A stretch of DNA of 64,000 nucleotides. Source: Ostrinia nubilalis. Taxonomy: Eukaryota; Arthropoda; Insecta; Lepidoptera; Crambidae. Shown piece after piece: positions 57,649 to 64,000 of this stretch. A model generated the notes under the pieces. It had not been told where the DNA came from and did no database searches. It saw only the letters and a list, made by a program, of their open reading frames with translations. How positions within the stretch are numbered: position 1 is the stretch's first letter; each line of letters opens with the position of its first letter. The stretch covers positions 8,405,001-8,469,000 of the forward strand of contig NC_087100.1 in NCBI RefSeq assembly GCF_963855985.1. Reading direction: 5' to 3'. The translations under genes were made by a program, and so were the position numbers.

Positions 57649-58581
57649 ATGGCGGACACTACTACGAACCCATCAATACAGTTTAATGAAAGTGAAGTCA
57701 CTTCGACAGATACGGCCCCAGGGGAAGAGCTTTCGATTACAGAAAGTGTTCGTAACGTGATGGACGCTAAGCAGCCACTTCACAATGAATCTCAAGATAC
57801 TCTACCAGTTTTTGAAGCTTTTATTATAATTGAAATAGTTATGACAGCTTTAGAGTTAATTATTTGGGGGGTAGCGGCTCTTAAAATGCAAAGATGGCGA
57901 AAAAACTACAGAAATCAGATGTTATTGCAGCTAAGTGTCGTGCGCTTCTTGAAGAGGTTGGTGTTCCTGATCGTGTTCATGAGGAAGAAGAACCTCGTCC
58001 CGGACACTGAGGGGTCGAAAGCGGTGATGTTCAGTTTTGGAATTTATGTTGACTTTGTGATAGTGATATTGGTGTTTTTCTTTATAAAGCACATGTATGA
58101 CAGTTTGATAGTGGTGATGGTGAAGATCAGTGAGAACAGTTTGTGGAAGATGCTGACGTGCGCGTGGCTGGTGCCGGTGCCTATCAGCTGCGTGTGCTCG
58201 GGCGTGGTGGCGGCGGGCGTGGACCAGTGGCTCGTGCAGCTGCTCATCTGTTGCCTGGTGCAGTGGCCGCTCATGCTCCTCGGAACCATCCTCTACCTAA
58301 CAATCTTATACCGAGTCCTAAAAGACAAGATAAGAAAATTCGCCAGAAGCTTAACTGTCATCACCTTCTTGTTGTGCTTAGTCATCAACTTTTATTTATT
58401 CTCAAATGACATCATCAAACTATTTTGTCTACACTCATTCTTGACTCTACTAATTAGTTACGTATCAGGGTTTCTAATGAACTTCCTTATACTTTTATTG
58501 TATATTATTCTTATTATAATGAACTTTAGGTCCAAGTCCTCCGATTCTGTACGTAATCACAGTATTTCTATTGATAAATGA
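57649..58581 (+). CDS. orphan seven-transmembrane receptor-like protein, intronless
   Basis: 310 residues in one exon. The ATG context (GCTACAATGGCGG) is good and the frame starts there. Residues 1-52 are a hydrophilic, acidic, Ser/Thr-rich N-terminus with two N-glycosylation sequons (N13-E-S, N46-E-S) and no signal peptide. Seven hydrophobic spans follow at about 53-78, 91-111, 125-148, 167-189, 196-220, 233-252 and 264-291, with a basic first inner loop (KMQRWRKNYRNQ) and a basic/Ser-rich tail (FRSKSSDSVRNHSISIDK). The layout fits an N-out, C-in GPCR-like membrane protein. No DRY, NPxxY or other class motif is visible, so family and ligand are unknown. An insect chemoreceptor is less likely because the N-terminus would be inside and the length about 400. 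GC content rises in TM4-TM5 (58140-58270). No canonical poly(A) signal was seen within 200 bp. Confidence 0.8.
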   Translation: MADTTTNPSIQFNESEVTSTDTAPGEELSITESVRNVMDAKQPLHNESQDTLPVFEAFIIIEIVMTALELIIWGVAALKMQRWRKNYRNQMLLQLSVVRFLKRLVFLIVFMRKKNLVPDTEGSKAVMFSFGIYVDFVIVILVFFFIKHMYDSLIVVMVKISENSLWKMLTCAWLVPVPISCVCSGVVAAGVDQWLVQLLICCLVQWPLMLLGTILYLTILYRVLKDKIRKFARSLTVITFLLCLVINFYLFSNDIIKLFCLHSFLTLLISYVSGFLMNFLILLLYIILIIMNFRSKSSDSVRNHSISIDK

Positions 58582-60414
58582 CAAAGTGCAGCTAAAATTT
58601 AGAATAGGAAACTAACAGAACTGAATTGTATAAATTTAATTAAGTACATTATAATTATAACTTAAAGGTATTTGTACATAATCATATGTGTTTTAGCATA
58701 TAAATTAAATGATGTAGAACCCATGTTGAATGTTTATTATTGCGAAAACTTTTATACCTAAGAGAAATATTTCTTCATAGACTACAAGTACAATATCACC
58801 CGAGCGGGCGAGGTGAGCGTTTAAACAACGTGGGTCGCCGAATAGGCACTCCAAAGAAAAAGGAGGCAATAATCTTCGCATCGGAATAGAAAATAGCCTC
58901 CTCAGTCGGCTTCGCGATATTACCCACCGCGCCCTCAGCCTACTGCGTCGTGGCCAGGGTTGCCAAAAGCCACAAGTCTTCATTTAGAATTTTAGATAAA
59001 CAAATAAATACCTGAAGCCTAATCGAGATGTCGATGATAGTTTTTTTGATGGGTCACTTAATTTTAATTTCACTGATAAAATATTGCTGGTAGCACATTT
59101 TGATTGACCTTAATATAATATCTTACGTTTTGATTGTAACGCTTTTATTATAATGCTTCTTAGAACTGTCGATACCATCTTCTTCTTCGACCGAAGTTTT
59201 AGTACTTTCCGAAAGACCTCTACAATGAATCAATTTATAGCTTACCAAATAGCGCTCAACTAGTCAACTCCAAATAAGTCTCTTCCAATTTACTTCAGTG
59301 TCCTGTTGTACCTTTGCGTGGCATCCATAGCGGCCCATCAATAACGTTTCAATGAAAATAAAAAATATGTATATCTTTTATTGTTCAGATAGCCCTACAG
59401 GGTGTATAGTGTATAGGTACATTCGCACCTACATCTCGTGCCGTAACCAACTATAGGTATTTGTACACACCGCCCGCGGCTCCCAAACTTTGCGGGATGG
59501 TATTTGGACAGATGTACACAAACAGCGGTGGTTCATCAGAAAGTTTTAAGAGCAGTTAATTAATATATTATTCAGGAAAAAGACTTAGAAAAGAGATGAT
59601 TGAGTACGAAAACGTTGCAGACATTTAATTATTACACATGTATCTAAGTAGGTTTTTGCACATTTCATCTTTAGATAGGTATTTAATAAAATAATAGGTT
59701 TTAATGAAACTCACCCTTGACGATTGAAAAGTGAAATCAAGACAATAAGTATTTAGAAGTGATGCGTTACTTTGCACGAATAGGTAACTATGGTTTACCT
59801 TAACTTATATCATTGTAATGACGGCAGCAGTCTAGGAGGAAACAATCTTTACCTACGAGGACTCACCCACCCAACATAGACTGAGTGTAGTCACATTAAA
59901 TTCATTTAAATAAAACCAACACAATTAAAACTAATAAATTTTTAATTTAGGATCACATTACAATAGAATGTAAGTCAATGTAAGTAGTTTACAATATTAC
60001 CACGTACTTCATGATTTTACAGGCCCACTCGAAGACATTCTGTTTAGAAATAAATGCAGTTTCTTTCTACTAATACAGATGCCTACTTTGTTTACTTAAA
60101 CAGAAATGGTACTTACATTAGTTTTATCCCGTCAAAAGAGTGAATATTTCGATGTTGTGATAAATATTTAAAAGTTATTATTATCAGTGAAATACCCTAA
60201 CATGCATATTACAACGCCCTCTACTTATTGGCCCGTTTCACTATTTCTATAATAATACTACACGTTGCATTTCAAAAGTAATCAGTTATTATTATAAATC
60301 TAGATGTACATTTTTAGAACCAAAACGAACCATAAATTATTTAATTAACAAACATAAAATTTTATAAATATAACGTTTTGGTGCTAACCAATAAGAACAA
60401 AAACGACATTTTGA
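58582..60414. other. intergenic region between receptor-like gene and terminal exon
   Basis: AT-rich apart from the 58790-58985 block. The two genes here converge: the receptor-like gene runs rightward and the terminal exon's gene leftward. A lone 'ctacagggtg' terminus-like motif is at about 59395. Confidence 0.4.
58790..58985 (-). repeat. probable decayed retrotransposon 3' segment
   Basis: The GC-rich minus-strand text 'tggccacgacgcagtaggct' followed by 'gagggcgcggtgggtaat' and 'cgaagccgactgaggaggct' is familiar from 3' parts of lepidopteran non-LTR elements (recollection, not searched). The 92-codon frame through it (MKTCGFWQPWPRRS...) shows no domain. It lies 200 bp downstream of the receptor-like gene. 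Confidence 0.35.
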
Positions 60415-60432
60415 AGCTGAAGAGTTAACAAC

Positions 60433-60438
60433 TTTATT
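60433..60438 (-). terminator. poly(A) signal AATAAA
   Basis: Minus-strand AATAAA, 131 nt downstream of the TAA at 60569, in 'ctgtaaataaagttg'. Its position fits a short 3' UTR of about 150 nt for the terminal exon. Confidence 0.6.
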
Positions 60439-60568
60439 TACAGAACTGTTAGCGAAATGTCACAGTCAAAAGTGGGTAACAAACGATGTCATCCTATTTG
60501 TTACAAGGAAGTTTGAGAAGGTATGGACGGAGGAGGCGCGGGAGCGCAGCGGCTGCAGCGCAGAAAGC

Positions 60569-60660
60569 TTAGGCGCAGCTGCACGCGCAGCGCTTGACGC
60601 GCTTCGCGTCAGGCTCACGCAACATGGCGTCCACGCTGCGGACTGAACGGGGCTGCATAT
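60569..60660 (-). CDS. terminal coding exon of an unidentified gene with Cys-rich, dibasic tail
   Basis: After the acceptor TTATTTGCAG the frame reads (x)MQPRSVRSVDAM, then LREPDAKRVKRCACSCA and a TAA stop at 60569-60571, i.e. 29 residues plus a split codon. Third positions are strongly G/C, as in the other real exons here. A poly(A) signal AATAAA follows at 60438-60433. Two dibasic sites (KR) precede a CACSC cluster that ends the protein. This could be the last strand of a secreted cystine-knot protein (such proteins often end in CxCxC) or a peptide-hormone precursor; both are inference. Upstream exons should lie to the right, probably beyond the window. I cannot name the gene. Confidence 0.5.
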
Positions 60661-61384
60661 CTGCAAATAAATTAAATTATTAAAAACTGATAGAAGTATA
60701 AGTAGGTAAGTATTAAACACCAAGTTTAAAATATATCAGGTCACCTACACCTACCACCTAGTAAACAAAAAATGCATCAAAATCGGTTAATCCATTTAGG
60801 AGCTATGATGCCATAGCATAGAGTAGACGAATACTAATGAATATTAGTATCTATCTTAGTAACATCAACTAAAGTAACACGAAAATTATTCAACACAAAT
60901 AATTAGGTTACCTAGCCTACATAAAATATGGCTCTTTCGAGACTTCAATACGTCTGGGTTTCATTGATTCGGTACTCAGACGTAGCTGCTTAAGTATTTT
61001 TCAATGAACAAAGCCTCATTTATCTGAAGGCTTAATTAATTCAACCTTTTTTTTCTAGAATACATCAGTCTTTTGTTAGTGTTGGTAATATCCCCGAGCG
61101 ATATTTCATAATAGGGTTGACAAGGGACCAAATTGATGCCATCGAGATATTTTAAGCATAGACAGCTACGTCATTATGTAAAAATAATTCAAATCTGAAT
61201 ATACAATAACGTACTTCATTATTATTACCCGTAATGCTTTACAATGTTTGGTATCTTGTTAAAAAAACATTTTAATTATGTTTTTTTTTGCTAGAAGATT
61301 GCCCCTAACTTTCAAGTTTTTGTAAACTTAAATACCCTAAGATCTTGTGAATTTTAATACCAGTTTCACAAAGTAGGTAATTAA
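60661..61384 (-). other. intron upstream of the terminal exon, nothing recognised
   Basis: AT-rich sequence presumed to be the last intron of the gene ending at 60569. No further exon was recognised on the minus strand to the right in the window. Confidence 0.35.
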
Positions 61385-61500
61385 TGCCCGTTTTCACCAT
61401 CAATCCCTAATTTTTAAGTGACCCTTATGAAAACAAAATGCCTGTTATGTGTTGCCATAAGGGTCACTTAAAAATTAGGGATTGATGGTGAAAACGGGCA
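61385..61500. mobile_element. 116-bp hairpin MITE with TAA duplication
   Basis: Perfect arms of about 45 bp (TGCCCGTTTTCACCATCAAT...) surround a loop of about 25 bp. TAA flanks both ends (61382-61384, 61501-61503), the 3-bp TWA target of Harbinger-type elements. Non-coding. The identical arms suggest recent activity. Confidence 0.9.
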
Positions 61501-62255
61501 TAACTTCATCAAAACTCACTTTACTCAAAATACATTAAGCCGTAAATACATACAGGGTGTGTCGTAAATAGTGGTCCAAACCAAAGGGGTCGATTCACTG
61601 TACACTGAAGAACCACAGACCAGTATTTAAAAATAATTATAAAATATAAAATGGATAAAAGTTTTTTTATCCATTAGGCAGACTTACAATGAAGCTTAGA
61701 AGCCTACCATCTAAAAATAGGCATTAGTAATATTTAAATGTATAGTCGGCGTATAATGTATAAACCATATCAATATTTCACACTTAGGCTGACTAAAATT
61801 ACCATAAAATTGTTTTCATATCCCCAGTGATGTGCATAAACCTATAGTTGACTGCAAAGAGAAATAATCAGAGTCGGTTCAGTTTCGTTTTAGTATTTTT
61901 TGCATTTTTTTGTCAAAACTCATTTACAAAATTGCTTGGCGCGGACCATAGGCAGGGTCACGGTAATACTATCTATACAGTATTCCAACTCGACCATATT
62001 TTTGAAATAAATGTCAACAGCCGCGCGGAACGTCACGGTATGACAACATGCGATAGGGCTGCCCACCTACAGACCCTATTTTCATTACATCTGCCTACTA
62101 AGAATTTTTATCTAGTTTTGTGAATGTAATTTTTTATTTTATTTTGACAAACAAAATACTTTGTGAATGAAATAGGATAAAAATGCACGTTGTTTTGTGA
62201 TTAGTAGATTTAATTAAAAAAATATATTGTGTTAAGATTTTGTAACAAATCTTAT
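61501..62255. other. intergenic/intronic sequence
   Basis: It contains a 'tacagggtgtgtcgtaaata' segment at about 61553 that looks like one end of a CAGGGTG-type element without a partner in view, and a chance 91-codon frame at 61848-62123. Nothing else was recognised. Confidence 0.4.
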
Positions 62256-62985
62256 AAAGGACATCATCCACGTTTCATATATTTTTGGTCCAAAATCAAA
62301 AGTCCCGGCCAACAAAAAAAAGTGCTGTATTCTGACAGAATACGTCTGCCTTAGCATTTGTTACTATGGCACCAAAGGCGTAGCTCCACTGTGCGTCGAG
62401 TATTTGAGATCTAAAAGTCATCGATTATTCATACATTTTTTGTTCAAAATCAAAAGTGTCGGCCAATAAAAAAAAAAGTGCTGTGTTCTGACAGAATACG
62501 TCCGCCTTAGCATTTGTTACTATGGCACCAAAGCTGTAGCACCACTTTGCGTCGAGTATTTGAGATCTAAAATTCATCGACGATTCATACATTTTTTGTT
62601 CAAAATCAAAAGTGTCGGCCAATAACAAAAAGTGCTGTCTTCTGACAGAATACGTCCGCCTTAGCATTTGTTACTATGGCACCAAAGCTGTAGCACCACT
62701 GTGCGTCGAGTATTTGAGATCTAAAATTCATCGAAGATTCATACATTTTTTGTTCAAAATCAAAAATGTCGGCCAATAAAAAAAAAGTGCTGTATTCTGA
62801 TAGAATACGTCCGCCTTAGCATTTATTACTATGGCACCAAAGCTGTAGCACCACTGTGCATCGTAGTATTTGAGCTCTAAAAATATATGTAATAAATGCT
62901 AAGGCGGACGTATTCTATCAGAATACAGCACTTTTATTTTTTGGCCGGCACTTTTGATTTTGGACCAAAATGGATGATGTCCTTT
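62256..62985. mobile_element. TIR element with four internal tandem repeats of about 155 bp
   Basis: Ends AAAGGACATCATCCA (62256) and TGGATGATGTCCTTT (62985) are inverted. Between them is a unit containing 'gtgctgt.ttctgacagaata', 'gccttagcatttgttacta' and 'tgcgtcgagtatttgaga', repeated with spacing 156, 154 and 155 (the gtgctgt motif at 62322, 62478, 62632, 62787). The right end carries the first part of the unit in inverted orientation (62890-62950). There are no ORFs except chance frames repeating with the unit. Confidence 0.85.
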
Positions 62986-63041
62986 GCGACCGTAAAATGT
63001 ATGCGCCTCGACTGAAGCGTACAAAATGCTTTATTATGATA

Positions 63042-63293
63042 CAGGGTGTTAGGTAAATGGGTTTACAAGCCGACACTAGCCCATGTTAACATGTGCATAT
63101 AAATGGTATGGTGATGTCAGAAAAATTACATCATCATTTTAATAATTTTAATATTTATACCAATCTGATTTTATAAATTTTATTTTGTATGAAAATTCAA
63201 TAAATAAAATGATGATATCACTGACTTCACCATACCATCTAATGTTAACATGGGCTAGTGTCGGCTTATAAAACCCATTTACCTAACACCCTG
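63042..63293. mobile_element. 252-bp TA-flanked hairpin MITE (CAGGGTG ends)
   Basis: Ends CAGGGTGTTAGGTAAATGGG and complement, TA on both sides (63040-63041, 63294-63295). Arms of about 50 bp (through 'ccgacactagcccatgttaa') pair well, and pairing continues in the 'atggtatggtgatgtca' part. It is a Tc1/mariner-type non-autonomous element. Its first seven bases equal those of the 1874-3571 element, but the rest differs. Confidence 0.88.
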
Positions 63294-63680
63294 TATAAAT
63301 AGGTGCTTGTAATTATTTTTATAAAAAAAGAGCGCTTACTGTTTAAAAAACAACACATCTTCCGTTTATTACTGTGGCACATTCGCGACACCCCCGACTT
63401 TTGCATGTCGAGCGCATACCGAGATTTGAATTTCGAAGGAAAGCTCGCGTTTCGTCCGTTTATATGAAGTTACAATACTGTATGATAGTATTACCGTGGC
63501 AGGGTACATGACAACGTCGCGTCGATACGTTGAAACATCCATCGATTAGCTGTCAAAAATGTTACTCTTCCAATTAAAAGTGATTTTCAGGCTCGTAAAA
63601 TATCATCTTGTCAATATAATATCCTGGTAGGTATCTTTAGAAACGGCGGTTATTGTATGAAAATGTTAGGTAAGAAGGAT

Positions 63681-63893
63681 TCATGTTTTATCTGTATTGG
63701 AAATGTTACTTAAAATATCTTTTAGTGAAAATGCTTTTACAACTTTCTGACATTCAGTTACGTAATGTAATTTCGTTGAAGTTTTTTTAGCCTTCAAGGT
63801 AGGAAGGTATACTCCTCCTCGTTTTGTCGTTAAAATACCCCGCCTCGCCATAGGTCTGAATCTTATTGCTTTATGCTTACAACTCTTATCCAT
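63681..63893 (-). CDS. uncertain 70-codon open frame
   Basis: MDKSCKHKAIRFRPMARRGI, then LTTKRGGVYLPTLKAKK ... FSLKDILSNISNTDKT. Basic, with no recognised family, and AT-ending codons unlike the GC-rich host exons. It may be a transposon relic, an exon, or chance. Confidence 0.15.
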   Translation of the reverse strand: MDKSCKHKAIRFRPMARRGILTTKRGGVYLPTLKAKKTSTKLHYVTECQKVVKAFSLKDILSNISNTDKT

Positions 63894-63920
63894 GGCTATG
63901 TCCTGCTCTTTACCATACTT

Positions 63921-64000
63921 AGGCTGAATTGCACCACCTAACTTTGACGGTAACTATAACGATAACCGGTGCTTTTTATATGGAGTTTGATAGATTTTTG
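63921..64000. mobile_element. short palindromic MITE, copy 3, cut by window end
   Basis: It begins AGGCTGAATTGCACCACCTA and continues 'actttgacggtaactataac', 'gataaccggtgctttttata', the same family as 9461-9583 and 13001-13118 in the opposite orientation. The right end lies outside the window. Confidence 0.75.

Noticed and set aside
60466..60723. 85-codon minus-strand frame through the terminal exon
   Set aside because: It starts in the intron and reads a Ser/Ala-rich frame; the alternative frame with stop and better codon use was preferred, though not proven.
62425..62667. 80-codon minus-strand frame with repeated peptide
   Set aside because: The repetition simply follows the 155-bp tandem unit of a non-coding element.
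62256..62985. CRISPR-like repeated array
   Set aside because: Units are about 155 bp and near-identical throughout, with no short repeat/unique spacer pattern, in a eukaryotic genome.
63042..63293. Same family as the 1874-3571 element because both start CAGGGTG
   Set aside because: Only the first eight to ten bases agree; this start is common to many TA-inserting families.

Overview
The window looks like nuclear DNA of a moth or butterfly (Lepidoptera). It is AT-rich with scattered 'acctacctac/gtaggtac' runs, has long introns with small GC-rich exons, and is full of repeat families familiar from lepidopteran genomes: 5'-truncated RTE-type LINE ends, TTAA-flanked piggyBac-type elements, Harbinger elements with a Myb/SANT gene, CAGGGTG-ended TA elements and short palindromic MITEs. 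No rRNA, tRNA or CRISPR array was seen.

The main host gene is on the minus strand and fills most of the window. It is the 5' part of a BAIAP3/Munc13-4 type gene (Drosophila staccato/unc-13-4B). Seven coding exons (32867-32711, 32278-32074, 22632-22440, 20984-20765, 16269-16044, 12953-12775, 7119-6956) join in frame into 448 codons covering the N-terminus and an almost complete Ca2+-type C2 domain. The MUN/MHD and second C2 parts must lie left of position 1. A GC-rich segment ending in a splice donor at 49387 is a likely non-coding first exon, so the first intron would be about 16 kb. The intron after exon 20984-20765 starts with GC rather than GT.

Region by region: 1-6692 is a nest of mobile elements (a 30-bp-TIR element carrying a foldback element with 717-bp arms, which carries a TA-flanked foldback with a transposase remnant). 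6693-32995 holds the coding exons, with introns carrying MITEs, a piggyBac-type element, a near-perfect 140-bp-arm hairpin and RTE fragments, two of which stop within about 20 bp of splice donors. 33-49 kb is the first intron, with a 5'-truncated RNase H LINE (13-bp target duplication), a 1.4-kb palindrome and a Harbinger-derived element. 50.6-53.5 kb is a TA-flanked TIR element with a PHD-like relic, interrupted by a second Harbinger copy. 57.6-58.6 kb is an intronless seven-transmembrane receptor-like gene on the plus strand that I cannot place in a family. 60.4-60.7 kb is the last exon (minus strand) of another gene, ending in a Cys-rich, dibasic-rich tail with a poly(A) signal. The right end is MITEs and a tandem-repeat element.

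Functionally, the C2/Munc13-4-like protein is expected to act in Ca2+-regulated vesicle tethering and priming, and the receptor-like protein in the plasma membrane. Nothing in the sequence ties the genes to one pathway. Reading was by eye, so edges of repeats are good to a few bases where target duplications are visible and looser elsewhere.
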